A stretch of 64,000 nucleotides of DNA, taken from positions 3,916,501-3,980,500 of the forward strand of contig NZ_CP076134.1 in NCBI RefSeq assembly GCF_018736085.1, given 5' to 3'. Source of the stretch: Bradyrhizobium sediminis (GTDB taxonomy: Bacteria; Pseudomonadota; Alphaproteobacteria; Rhizobiales; Xanthobacteraceae). Positions 10,385-18,764 of this stretch are shown here, one piece after another. The position numbers were made by a program, and so were the translations under genes. Each line of letters starts with the position of its first letter. The first letter of the stretch is position 1. The notes below the pieces were generated by a model. That model was not told the origin of the DNA. It was given only the letters and a program-made list of their open reading frames with translations, and ran no database searches.

Positions 10385-10607
10385 GGCGGTCTCTCCCGGA
10401 GATATCGTTATCGTCGATTTGCGTTTAGGCGCTGCGAGGCGCTGCTGCTCGGATCGATTAAGGTGAGAAGACGACGGCCAAGTCAAGCAACCGCATGGGG
10501 CTTGGCACGCGCAGGCGCTTTGCGTAATTGGATGGTATCGGACGGCGGGCACACGCTACTATCCCGGCCAATATTCTTCGCCGCAGAAAATCGAAATGGG
10601 AGCCAAC

Positions 10608-11387
10608 ATGGACCTGAAATTCTCCAAGGTAACGCGCAAGGGCCCGGTCACGATCGTGACGCTGTCGCGCCCCGAAGTGTACAACGCGCTGCATACCGAC
10701 GCCCATTTCGAGCTGCAGAAGGTGTTCGACGATTTCTCTGCCGATCCGGAACAATGGGTGGCGATCGTCACCGGCGCCGGCGACAAGGCGTTCTGCGCCG
10801 GCAACGACCTGAAGTGGCAGGCGGCTGGCGGCAAGCGCGGCTGGGACAAGGGCGGCTTTGCCGGGCTGACCTCGCGCTTCGACTGCGACAAGCCGATCAT
10901 CGCCGCCGTCAACGGCGTCGCGATGGGCGGCGGCTTTGAAATTGCGCTGGCCTGCGACCTCATCATCGCATCGGAGAATGCCACCTTCGCGTTGCCCGAG
11001 CCGCGTGTCGGCTTAGCTGCGTTGGCTGGCGGCGTGCACCGGCTGCCGCGCCAGATCGGGCTGAAGCGCGCCATGGGCATGATCCTGACCGCGCGCCATG
11101 TCGGCGCCAAGGAAGGGCTCGAACTCGGCTTCGTCAACGAGGTGGTGCCGCAGGGTGAAGCGCTGGCGGCGGCCGAGCGCTGGGCGGAGACGATCTGCAA
11201 GAACTCGCCGATGTCGATCCGCGCCTCCAAGCAGGCGATCCAGAAGGGGCTGTCGGTGTCGCTGGAGCAGGCGATATCGGAGCAGCGCGAGTATCCTGCG
11301 GTGAAGGCGATGGCAGCGTCGCAGGATTACATCGAGGGCCCGAAGGCGTTTTCGGAGAAGCGCCCGCCGAAATGGGTGGGGAAGTAA
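10608..11387 (+). CDS. Enoyl-CoA hydratase
   Basis: Crotonase-family protein of 259 residues with both catalytic glutamates in place: GVAMGGGFEIAL (Glu about 111) and ALPEPRVGL (Glu about 131). The oxyanion-hole segment is DKAFCAGNDLK (59-69). It is therefore a credible 2-enoyl-CoA hydratase. Two ATGs lie close together. The second (10608) has GGGAG at a proper distance and is preferred; the first (10596) would add four residues. It is divergent from the acyl-CoA dehydrogenase, giving a short oxidation-hydration pair. Confidence 0.92.
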   Translation: MDLKFSKVTRKGPVTIVTLSRPEVYNALHTDAHFELQKVFDDFSADPEQWVAIVTGAGDKAFCAGNDLKWQAAGGKRGWDKGGFAGLTSRFDCDKPIIAAVNGVAMGGGFEIALACDLIIASENATFALPEPRVGLAALAGGVHRLPRQIGLKRAMGMILTARHVGAKEGLELGFVNEVVPQGEALAAAERWAETICKNSPMSIRASKQAIQKGLSVSLEQAISEQREYPAVKAMAASQDYIEGPKAFSEKRPPKWVGK

Positions 11388-11410
11388 GGGGACGCATCCC
11401 CCTATCCGCT

Positions 11411-11494
11411 GTCATTGCGAGCGAAGCGAAGCAATCCATGGATCAACAGAAAGAAAGATGGATTGCTTCGTCGCAGGTGCTCCTCGCAATGACG
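11411..11494. repeat. Family A inverted repeat
   Basis: gtcattgcgagcgaagcgaagcaatcca at the left and the inverted arm tggattgcttcg...cctcgcaatgacg at the right. It lies between the convergent 3' ends of the enoyl-CoA hydratase and the DUF6285 gene. Confidence 0.85.
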
Positions 11495-11513
11495 ATGCGG
11501 GTAGGCGGTCGCA

Positions 11514-11894
11514 CTAAGCGCCCTTACTTCCCAACTCCCTCTTATATGACGCATAATTCGGCTGATCGACCGCGAGCTTGTCCATCGTGGTCTGCCAGAG
11601 GTGTTCGGCCAACCCAGGCGTCTGCAGGTCGGCTTCGCCGCTGGCGATGCGATCGGCGAGCATGCGGTTGAGTTCGCCGAGCGAGCCCTGCTGGCCGAGC
11701 AATTGCGACAGCCGGGCGAGTTCCGCCGTATCGCTGCCCTCTTCGAGCTCGAGTTGGCGCGTCACCAGATCGAGCGCGTTGATCGAAACCCGCAGCTTGA
11801 ACGCGTTGTGCCCGCTGATCAGGGGTGCGATGTCGTTGCGCAGGAAATCCGCGACCGCCTTGATCAGTTCTTTCGGTGTCGGTTCGTCCTGCAT
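11514..11894 (-). CDS. DUF6285 domain protein (LvaB-like partner of the phosphotransferase)
   Basis: Small, acidic, mostly helical protein of 126 residues (MQDEPTPKELIKAVADFLRN at the start, with ALDLVTRQLELEEGSD in the middle). Its ATG is one base past the stop of the phosphotransferase, so the two are surely cotranscribed. Genes of this kind are regularly found next to APH-type phosphotransferases. In Pseudomonas putida levulinate catabolism a small protein, LvaB, is needed with the kinase LvaA. I infer the same partnership here from size and position; direct homology to LvaB should be checked. Confidence 0.75.
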   Translation of the reverse strand: MQDEPTPKELIKAVADFLRNDIAPLISGHNAFKLRVSINALDLVTRQLELEEGSDTAELARLSQLLGQQGSLGELNRMLADRIASGEADLQTPGLAEHLWQTTMDKLAVDQPNYASYKRELGSKGA

Positions 11895-11895
11895 C

Positions 11896-12885
11896 TCAGC
11901 CTCGCTCTCTCGGTGCCAGCAACCGCAACAGATCGATCTCGGTTTCCGAGGAGCGGCGGCCGATCATGGCGCGTTCGATGGAGTGCTCGGGCGAGAGGCG
12001 AAAACGCTGCATCATGCCGCAGCACATGATGCCCCAGCGCAGCGTGCCCATCACTTCCCAGAATTTGACGCGATCGGGATCGACGCGGCGGCCGGCCGCC
12101 TCGTAACCGGCAAACAGTTCCTCGCGCGTGCCGAAACCGCCGACCGGCTTGTCGATCTCGCCGAAGCGCCACGAATTGACGCAGATCCAGCCGAGGTCCT
12201 CCATCGGATCGCCGAGATGCGCAAGCTCCCAGTCCAGCACCGCGCGCACGCCGTCGGGGCCGATGATGAGATTGCCATGGCGGAAATCGCCGTGCACCAG
12301 CGTCACTTCCCCGGATGGTCCGGGATCGTGGTCGCGCAGCCAGCGCAGCGCCAGCTCGAACACCGGCCGCGGCCAATCAAAGCTGCGGTAGTCCCGTTCG
12401 AACTCGTCGATTTCCTTCGCCGCCGTCATGCGGCGAAGCTCGGGCAATTGCGCCGGATCCAGTCCGTGGATGCCGGCCAGTACCTTGCCGATCTGGCGCG
12501 CCAGGATCGGACGCGCCGATGCAAACTCGGCGTCGCGCAGGATCTTGCGCGGGATGGTTTCGCCCTCGACCCGCGCCATGATGAAGCCGGTGCCGAGTTC
12601 GTCCTGCGGCTGCAGCACATGCAGCACCCGCGGCGACGGCACGCCCGCATCGTAGGCGCGCTGCATCAGGATGGCCTCGGCATCGAGCCCGGCCGCACGC
12701 GAGGGCGCTGCGCCATAGCCCGGCGGCGCGCGGCGCAGGATCGCGCCTATGTTGCCGCCGGGATGGACAATGTCGAACGACCAGGTCTCCTGGCTGGCGC
12801 CGCCGGAGAGCCGGGCCGCGTTGATCACGCCGGTCGCGCCCTCACACCACGTCGCGACGCAACGCCCGAGCGCTTGCTCCATCAT
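11896..12885 (-). CDS. APH-type phosphotransferase (ACAD10/11 kinase-like, LvaA-like)
   Basis: Aminoglycoside-phosphotransferase fold of 329 residues. Visible: glycine-rich LSGGASQETW (27-36), ILRRAPPG (49-56), the catalytic loop LVHGDFRHGNLI (196-207; Asp200, Asn205) and metal-site VLDWELAHLGDP (216-227). The RAPPG segment and DWELAHLGDP belong to the subgroup fused to acyl-CoA dehydrogenase in vertebrate ACAD10/ACAD11 and to LvaA, which phosphorylate 4-hydroxyacyl-CoA. It is not expected to be an antibiotic kinase. The start codon overlaps the preceding crotonase stop by ATGA, and the stop is one base before the DUF6285 start, making a tight three-gene operon. Alternative start one codon downstream (ATGATG). 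Confidence 0.88.
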   Translation of the reverse strand: MMEQALGRCVATWCEGATGVINAARLSGGASQETWSFDIVHPGGNIGAILRRAPPGYGAAPSRAAGLDAEAILMQRAYDAGVPSPRVLHVLQPQDELGTGFIMARVEGETIPRKILRDAEFASARPILARQIGKVLAGIHGLDPAQLPELRRMTAAKEIDEFERDYRSFDWPRPVFELALRWLRDHDPGPSGEVTLVHGDFRHGNLIIGPDGVRAVLDWELAHLGDPMEDLGWICVNSWRFGEIDKPVGGFGTREELFAGYEAAGRRVDPDRVKFWEVMGTLRWGIMCCGMMQRFRLSPEHSIERAMIGRRSSETEIDLLRLLAPRERG

Positions 12886-13673
12886 TTGCCCTTGAACTTT
12901 GCGGGCCGCTTCTCGAGGAACGCGGTGACGCCTTCCTTGAAATCTTCCGCCGAACCCGCCAGCCGCTGCGATTCAAATTCGAGGTTGAGCTGCTCCTCGA
13001 ACGAGTTGTCGGGGCTTTCCCAATACATCTTGCGGATCAGCGACAGCGCGATGGTCGGGCCGTTCGCCAGCTCATGAGCAAGCTTCATGGTCTCTTCCGT
13101 CAAGGCCGCGTCGTCATAGACCCGGTTGACCAGACCCCATTCCAGCGCCTTCTCGGCCGGCAGGCGTTCGCCCAGCAGCGAAAGCTCCACCGAGCGCGCC
13201 TTGCCGATCAGCCGCGGCAACAGCCAGGTCGAGCCGCAATCCGGCACCAGGCCGATGCGGCGGAACGCCTGCAGGAAGTACGACGAGCGCGCGCACAGGA
13301 TGATGTCGCCCATCAGCGCGAAGCTCATGCCGGCGCCGGCGGCCGGTCCATTGACCGAGGTGACGATCGGGCAATGCAGGTTGCGCAGACGGCGCAGGAA
13401 CGGATGGAATGCGGTTTCGAGCGAAGAACCGGCATTGCTCTTGCCCGGCTTCTGGTTGTTGCGGCCCTGCAGATTGGCGCCGGTGCAGAATGCGCGGCCC
13501 GCGCCGGTCAGAACGAGGCAACGCACCTCCGCCTTCTTCTCGTCGATGGCGTCGAGCGCCTCGCCGAGACCGCCCAGCATATCGATGGAGACCGCGTTCA
13601 TGACCTCCTGATGGTCGAGCTTGAGAACCGCGACCGGTCCATCGAAATCGAGCGTGACGTGCTTGAATTGCAT
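12882..13673 (-). CDS. Enoyl-CoA hydratase/isomerase, PaaG-like
   Basis: Crotonase of 263 residues. The usual hydratase glutamates are absent: the first is replaced in GAGMSFAL and the second region reads FRRIGLVPDCGSTWLLP, with Asp about 145. A single aspartate in a VPDCG context is the pattern of PaaG-type Delta3,Delta2-enoyl-CoA and oxepin-CoA isomerases, so isomerase activity is more likely than hydration. It could serve either the local acyl-CoA pathway or the phenylacetate pathway at 52-59 kb, which lacks its own paaG in this window. The ATG at 13673 follows AGGAAAC. It heads the operon with the phosphotransferase (4-bp overlap) and DUF6285. Confidence 0.87.
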   Translation of the reverse strand: MQFKHVTLDFDGPVAVLKLDHQEVMNAVSIDMLGGLGEALDAIDEKKAEVRCLVLTGAGRAFCTGANLQGRNNQKPGKSNAGSSLETAFHPFLRRLRNLHCPIVTSVNGPAAGAGMSFALMGDIILCARSSYFLQAFRRIGLVPDCGSTWLLPRLIGKARSVELSLLGERLPAEKALEWGLVNRVYDDAALTEETMKLAHELANGPTIALSLIRKMYWESPDNSFEEQLNLEFESQRLAGSAEDFKEGVTAFLEKRPAKFKGK

Positions 13674-13850
13674 TGTTTCCTCGTGCGTTGTAGCCCGCGT
13701 TGTAAGCCGCGGTGGGCCGGATCTGAACTCTCGGGCCATATTTGATTTTCTGCGCGGCCTTGTCCATGGTTGGGCCAGTACACCTGCCCGCCATCGGACG
13801 CACATCTAAAGTGCGCCAGACCAAATGAAAACACCCCAAAGGAAACTCTC

Positions 13851-14630
13851 ATGAGCATTTTCGACCTCACCGGCCGCGTGGCTGTCATCACCGGCGGTAA
13901 CGGCGGCATCGGTCTTGGCATCGCGCAGGCGCTGGCCGCCGCCGGCTGCAACGTCTCGATCTGGGGCCGCAACGCCGACAAGAACAAGGCCGCTGCGGCG
14001 ACCATGGCGGGTGCGAAGGGCAAGATCGATACGCGTGTCTGCGATGTCAGCGACGCCGCTTCGGTCAAGGCTGCGATGGCCGCGACGCTGGACAGCTTCG
14101 GCCGGGTCGACGGCTGCTTCGCCAATGCCGGCATCGGCGGCGGCGGCAGGCGCGCCTTCATCGAGCGCACCGAGGAAGAATGGCGCACGATGTTCGCCAC
14201 CAATCTCGACGGCGTATTCCACGTGTTTCAGGCCGCCGCCCGGCATATGACCGAGCGCGCCGCATCGGGCGATGCCTTCGGCCGGCTGGTCGCGACCTCG
14301 AGCCTCGCCTCGCTGTTCGGCACCGCGCGCAACGAGCACTACGCCGCGACCAAGGCCGGCATCAACGCGCTGTGCCGCGCGCTCGCGGTCGAGCTGGCGC
14401 GCCACGGCGTCACCGCCAACGCCATCCTGCCCGGCTGGATCAAGAGCGACATGACCGCCGGCATCATGGCCAACGACAAGTTCGTCGCCAATGTGATGCC
14501 GCGGATCCCGGTGCGGCGGTTCGGCGAGCCCTCGGATTTCGGCGGCATCGCCGTCTATCTCATGAGCAAGGCGTCGTCCTACCACACCGCCGACTGTTTC
14601 GTGATCGACGGCGGCTATACCGCGTTCTGA
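13851..14630 (+). CDS. SDR family oxidoreductase (candidate 3-hydroxyacyl-CoA dehydrogenase)
   Basis: Classical short-chain dehydrogenase of 259 residues with a full catalytic set: TGGNGGIG (14-21), ANAGIG (91-96), Ser about 151, and Tyr164-x-x-x-Lys168 in HYAATKAG. It ends with VIDGGYTAF, the normal family tail. The ATG at 13851 follows AAAGGAAAC. It is divergent from the crotonase-phosphotransferase operon and upstream of an ACAD10/11-like dehydrogenase. In the lva pathway an SDR (LvaD) oxidises the 3-hydroxyacyl-CoA product, and this gene could do the same. Substrate is inferred from neighbours only. Confidence 0.88.
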   Translation: MSIFDLTGRVAVITGGNGGIGLGIAQALAAAGCNVSIWGRNADKNKAAAATMAGAKGKIDTRVCDVSDAASVKAAMAATLDSFGRVDGCFANAGIGGGGRRAFIERTEEEWRTMFATNLDGVFHVFQAAARHMTERAASGDAFGRLVATSSLASLFGTARNEHYAATKAGINALCRALAVELARHGVTANAILPGWIKSDMTAGIMANDKFVANVMPRIPVRRFGEPSDFGGIAVYLMSKASSYHTADCFVIDGGYTAF

Positions 14631-14786
14631 TTTTCCGCGACGCGGACAAACCCGGCACCTGAAGAACTCGCCTGCCCCGTCTGCTTGTAAAGGCCGGGCG
14701 GGCGTCTAGACTATCGGCAAGAGCGCTTCAGACAGATCGCCCGGCAATGGGGCAGTAACGATCTGCACGAATGGGAGGATCACCAG

Positions 14787-16061
14787 ATGAAACATGACTA
14801 CGTGCCCCGAATGACGTCCTACACCCTCAATCCGGAGGACGAACTCAACGATCTCAGAATGTCGGATCGGGTCCGGCCGCTTTACGACCATGTGCGAAAG
14901 TTCATCCGGGAAACAGTCGAGCCGATGTCGGTCGAGTTCTACCGGCATGGCGAGAAGAAAACCGATCGCTGGAGCTTTACGCCCCAACAGCTCGAGGTGC
15001 TGGGAAAAGCCAAGGACAAGGCCAAGGAAGTCGGACTGTGGAACTTCTTTCTGCCCGATGCGGAGACCGGTGAAGGCCTGAAAAATCTCGACTACGCCTA
15101 TATCGCCGCCGAACTCGGCAAAAGTCCGCTGGCCTCGGAGACCATGAACTGCTCGGCGCCGGACACCGGCAACATGGAAGTGCTGGAGCGTGTCGGCACC
15201 AAGGCGCAGAAGGAGAAGTGGCTGAAGCCGCTGTTGAACGGTGAAATCCGCTCCGCCTATGCGATGACCGAGCCGAATGTCGCGTCGTCCGACGCCAAGA
15301 ACATCTCGACCACCGCAAAGCTCGTCGGCGACGAATGGGTGATCAACGGCGAGAAATATTACATCTCCGGCCTCGGCGACCCCCGCTGCAAGATCATGAT
15401 TGTGATGGTGAAGACCAATCCGGATGCACCGCCGAGCAAGCAGCAATCGCAGATCCTGGTGCCGAAGGACACGCCCGGCGTCGAGATCATCGGGCCGATG
15501 CACGTGTTCGGCCACGACCATGCCCCGCGCGGTCATATGCATCTGCGCTTCAACAATGTCAGGGTGCCCAAGGACAACATGCTGCTCGGCGAAGGCCGCG
15601 GTTTCGAGATTTCGCAGGTCCGCCTCGGCCCCGGCCGCATCCATCACTGCATGCGGACGATCGGCAAGGCGGAAAAGGCGCTCGACCTGATGGTTTCACG
15701 CGGCCTGACGCGCGAAGCCTTCGGCAAGAAGATCGCGCATCTCGGCGGCAATCTGCAGATCATCGCGCAGGCGCGCTGCGAAATCGAGGCGATGCGTCTG
15801 ATGGTGCTGAAGGCCGCCAAGGCCATGGACGTGCTCGGCAACAAGGACGCGCGCATCTGGGTCAGCATGGTCAAGGCCATGGTGCCGGAGCGCGCGGCAA
15901 AGATCATCGACCAGGCCATCCAGATGCACGGCGCCACCGGCATCTCGCAATGGACGCCGCTGGCCGAAATGTACACCGACGTGCGCCACCTCCGCTTCGC
16001 CGACGGTCCCGACGAAGTGCACTGGATGGTGGTCGGCCGCCACGAACTGAGCATGCCGTAG
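14787..16061 (+). CDS. Acyl-CoA dehydrogenase, ACAD10/11-like (LvaC-like)
   Basis: Acyl-CoA dehydrogenase of 424 residues. FAD-site segment AMTEPNVASSDAKN (159-172), RGLTREAFGKKI (305-316), and QMHGATGISQWTPLA (379-393). At the end the classical Y-E-G catalytic segment is replaced by RFADGPDEVHWMVVGR (403-418). The ADGPDEVH form marks the ACAD10/11 subgroup, whose natural substrates are 4-hydroxyacyl-CoA derivatives after phosphorylation. With the phosphotransferase and DUF6285 genes 2-3 kb away this suggests a split version of that enzyme. The start is supported by GGGAGGAT upstream of the ATG. Confidence 0.9.
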   Translation: MKHDYVPRMTSYTLNPEDELNDLRMSDRVRPLYDHVRKFIRETVEPMSVEFYRHGEKKTDRWSFTPQQLEVLGKAKDKAKEVGLWNFFLPDAETGEGLKNLDYAYIAAELGKSPLASETMNCSAPDTGNMEVLERVGTKAQKEKWLKPLLNGEIRSAYAMTEPNVASSDAKNISTTAKLVGDEWVINGEKYYISGLGDPRCKIMIVMVKTNPDAPPSKQQSQILVPKDTPGVEIIGPMHVFGHDHAPRGHMHLRFNNVRVPKDNMLLGEGRGFEISQVRLGPGRIHHCMRTIGKAEKALDLMVSRGLTREAFGKKIAHLGGNLQIIAQARCEIEAMRLMVLKAAKAMDVLGNKDARIWVSMVKAMVPERAAKIIDQAIQMHGATGISQWTPLAEMYTDVRHLRFADGPDEVHWMVVGRHELSMP

Positions 16062-16071
16062 GCTCAACCTT

Positions 16072-16099
16072 CGCCCTCTCTCCGCTTGCGGGGAGAGGG
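16072..16099. repeat. Short hairpin between genes
   Basis: gccctctctccgcttgcggggagagggc is a near-perfect palindrome in the 76-base gap between the acyl-CoA dehydrogenase and the flavin reductase-like gene. It may reduce read-through or stabilise the upstream message. Confidence 0.5.
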
Positions 16100-16137
16100 C
16101 GGCCAAACGGCAAAATCCGTCAAACAGGAAATGCACG

Positions 16138-16755
16138 ATGGAATACGCCCCAGAGGATCTGACGTCCCGTGAGCGCTACAAGGTGCTGACGGGGTTCGTC
16201 CTGCCGCGGCCGATCGCCTGGGTGACGACGATCGGACCGACCGGCGTGGTCAACGCTGCGCCGTTCAGCTTCTTCAACGTGTTCTGCGAGGATCCGCCGC
16301 TCTGCATGTTCGCCGCCAACCCGCGGCCCGATGGCCGCGTCAAGGACACGGTGGTCAACATCCAGCGCACCGGCGAGTTCGTGGTCAATCTCGCCGATGA
16401 GCCGCTGGCGCGCGCGATGCACGATTCCAGCGGCGACTTTCCACCTGAAGTCGGCGAGCCCGATTACCTCGGCCTGAAACTGGCGCCGTCGACAAAGGTC
16501 GCGGTGCCGCGACTGGCCGACGCGCCGTGGGCGATGGAGTGCAAGACCTGGAAGACGATCGATGTGAACGGCAACCGCCAGCTGATCATGGGTGAAGGCA
16601 TCCATTTCCACATCCGCGACGAATTGTGGGATGCCGCTTCGATGCGGGTGAACATGGACCGCTATCACCCGGTCGGCCGCATGTTCGCCGACCGCTACTG
16701 CCGCACCGACGACCGAATCGTGTTCCCGCCGGCCGAAGGGACACCTGCAGCGTGA
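16138..16755 (+). CDS. Flavin reductase-like FMN-binding protein
   Basis: 205 residues of the flavin reductase/flavoredoxin (NtaB/HpaC/DIM6-like) split-barrel family. Typical pieces are RPIAWVTTIGPTGVVNAAPFS near residues 24-45, then FFNVFCEDPPLCMFA and the phosphate-binding RVKDTVVNI. Members reduce FMN with NAD(P)H, often for a partner oxygenase, or simply bind flavin. It follows the acyl-CoA dehydrogenase on the same strand with a 76-base gap and is convergent with the flavin monooxygenase gene. That monooxygenase carries its own NADPH/FAD site and should not need a separate reductase. Partner unknown. Confidence 0.85.
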   Translation: MEYAPEDLTSRERYKVLTGFVLPRPIAWVTTIGPTGVVNAAPFSFFNVFCEDPPLCMFAANPRPDGRVKDTVVNIQRTGEFVVNLADEPLARAMHDSSGDFPPEVGEPDYLGLKLAPSTKVAVPRLADAPWAMECKTWKTIDVNGNRQLIMGEGIHFHIRDELWDAASMRVNMDRYHPVGRMFADRYCRTDDRIVFPPAEGTPAA

Positions 16756-16770
16756 GGCGCAAACCGCACC

Positions 16771-18444
16771 CTACGATAGCGCCGCCGCTCTTTGCGGTTG
16801 CTCTGCCGCCGTCATCGTAAAGCCCTCGTATCCCTTGGCCGCGACGTCGTTGCAAATCTGCCGGTAAACCCCGACGCCGCCGATATAAGGCATGAAGACC
16901 TGCGGCTTGCCGGGGATGTTGGCGCCCATGTACCAGGAATTGGCCTGCGGATAGAGCGTGCCCTGAGCGACTTCGTTGACGTGCGCTACCCACTTGTCCT
17001 CGGCGGCCTTATTCGCTTCGATGATGTCGAGGCCGCGGTCGCGCATATGGGCGAGGCAGTCGGCGATCCAGTCGACATGCTGCTCGATCGAAACGATCAT
17101 GTTGGAGAGCACCGACGGACTGCCGGGCCCGGTGATGATGAACAGATTGGGGAAGCCAGCGCTCATCAGGCCGAGATAGGTCTTGGGACCCTCGGCCCAT
17201 TTCTGGTTCAGCGCCTGCCCGTTGCGTCCGCGGATGTCGATCTTTGCAACTGAACCCGTCATGGCGTCGAAGCCGGTTGCAAGGACCAGCGCGTCGACTT
17301 CGTAATCCTCATCCGCGGTCCGCACCGCGTTGGGCAGGATCTCCTGAATCGGATTCGACCTGATGTCGACCAGCGTCACGTTCGGACGATTGAAGGTCGC
17401 GTAGTAATCGGTGTCAACGCAGATGCGCTTCGACCCGATCGGATGGTTGTCGGGCTGCAGCAGCTTTGCGGTTCGTGGATCCTTGACGATCTCGGCGATC
17501 TTGTCGCGGACGAAATCGGCGGCGGTGTCGTTGGCGGCCTTGTCGAGCGCCAGATTGTTGTAGGCCATCATGAAGGTCAGGCCGCCGCGGCTCCAGCGCG
17601 TTTCGTATTTCGAGCGCCGCTCGCTATCGCCATCGTCGAGCGCGCCGCGATCGGGCATGTCGGTATAGATGCCGTTACGCGCCTCTTCCCGCGCAAAGCG
17701 CCTGATTTCCGGGTATTTTGCGCGAAACGCCTCGCGCTCCTCCGCCGTCAGCGCGGCGTTGCGGGCCGGTACGCTGAAGTTGGCCGTGCGCTGGAACACC
17801 GTGAGCTGGCTCGCCTGCTCGGCAATGATGGGAACCGACTGGATCGCCGACGATCCCGTACCGATGACGCCGACGCGCAGGCCGGCGAAATCTATCCGTT
17901 CATGCGGCCAGTTGCCGGTGTGATAGACTTTGCCTTTGAAATCCGACAGACCCTTGATATCGGGCACGCGCGCGTTCGACAGGCAGCCGGTGGCGAGCAC
18001 GACGTGTTTCGCCGTCACCGTCTTGCCGTCGGAAGTCGTCACCGACCATGTGTTTGAGCTTTCGTCGAAGGCCGCCCGATCGACGCGGGTATTGAGCTGG
18101 ATATCGCTGCGCAGTTTGAAGCGGTCGGCGACGTGGTTGGCGTATTTCAGGATTTCGGGCTGCGGCGCGCAGCGCTCGCTCCAGTTCCATTCCTGCTGCA
18201 GTTCGTCCGAGAACGAATAGGAATACTGCATGCTTTCGACATCGCAGCGCGCCCCGGGGTAACGGTTCCAGTACCAGGTGCCGCCGACGTCGCCGCCCTG
18301 CTCGTAGACCCGAGCCGACAATCCCTGCCCGCGCAGCTTATGCAGCATGTACATGCCGGCAAAACCCGCGCCGACCACGACGACGTCGTAAGCCTCGGTG
18401 CCTGCGGTCTGGCCTTTGCCTGAAATGGATTGCACGGCGGACAT
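16771..18444 (-). CDS. Flavin-containing monooxygenase, Baeyer-Villiger type
   Basis: NADPH/FAD monooxygenase of 557 residues. The FAD dinucleotide fold is VVVVGAGFAGMYML (21-34), followed by GGTWYWNRYPGARCD (54-68), the class motif. The Baeyer-Villiger fingerprint FKGKVYHTGNWP is at 169-180 and the NADPH fold GVIGTGSSAIQS at 192-203. Such enzymes insert oxygen next to a ketone, giving esters or lactones from cyclic ketones, steroids or other alicyclics. The gene stands alone on the minus strand, convergent with the flavin reductase-like gene and divergent from the thiolase-like gene. An ATG start at 18444 has GGGAG upstream. Substrate cannot be predicted from sequence. Confidence 0.9.
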   Translation of the reverse strand: MSAVQSISGKGQTAGTEAYDVVVVGAGFAGMYMLHKLRGQGLSARVYEQGGDVGGTWYWNRYPGARCDVESMQYSYSFSDELQQEWNWSERCAPQPEILKYANHVADRFKLRSDIQLNTRVDRAAFDESSNTWSVTTSDGKTVTAKHVVLATGCLSNARVPDIKGLSDFKGKVYHTGNWPHERIDFAGLRVGVIGTGSSAIQSVPIIAEQASQLTVFQRTANFSVPARNAALTAEEREAFRAKYPEIRRFAREEARNGIYTDMPDRGALDDGDSERRSKYETRWSRGGLTFMMAYNNLALDKAANDTAADFVRDKIAEIVKDPRTAKLLQPDNHPIGSKRICVDTDYYATFNRPNVTLVDIRSNPIQEILPNAVRTADEDYEVDALVLATGFDAMTGSVAKIDIRGRNGQALNQKWAEGPKTYLGLMSAGFPNLFIITGPGSPSVLSNMIVSIEQHVDWIADCLAHMRDRGLDIIEANKAAEDKWVAHVNEVAQGTLYPQANSWYMGANIPGKPQVFMPYIGGVGVYRQICNDVAAKGYEGFTMTAAEQPQRAAALS

Positions 18445-18764
18445 TGGTGCGAACTCCCTCGAGATTTTCTTTATGTTGGGATCAGCATTCTACCCGCGGC
18501 GCGAAAGCGCAAGAGCCAAAACCGCCGTTCCGGGCTGCATATTTTGCCTCACGGAATACGCAACAAACGGCTTTCGCCGCATCGGCTCTGCCCGGCGCCT
18601 CGACGCAAGACCAGGCCGACCCGCTTGGCTTCGATGCCCCCGATGCGCTAGCGTCGCCGGAACATGCACCCATCCAGACCTGGAATGAACAGCGTCGCTC
18701 AAGACGCGCCCAAGCCGCCCCCTCTGGATGAGCTCCGCGTTTTAGGAAGGTATCAAGAAGAACA
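18445..18764. other. Divergent intergenic region, 320 bases
   Basis: It separates the monooxygenase (minus) from the thiolase-like gene (plus) and must hold both promoters. I see no palindrome, repeat family member or recognisable small gene, only the ribosome sites next to each start. Confidence 0.5.

Noticed and set aside
11896..12885. Aminoglycoside resistance kinase
   Set aside because: The fold is APH-like, but the RAPPG and DWELAHLGDP motifs, the DUF6285 partner and acyl-CoA neighbours point to the ACAD10/11-LvaA subgroup.
11578..13077. Antisense frame of 499 codons opposite the DUF6285-phosphotransferase genes
   Set aside because: No recognisable domain; the minus-strand genes overlap neatly as an operon.
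16138..18444. Two-component monooxygenase formed by the flavin reductase-like protein and the Baeyer-Villiger enzyme
   Set aside because: The monooxygenase has both FAD and NADPH folds in one chain, as in type I enzymes, and the two genes are convergent, so a reductase partner is not required.
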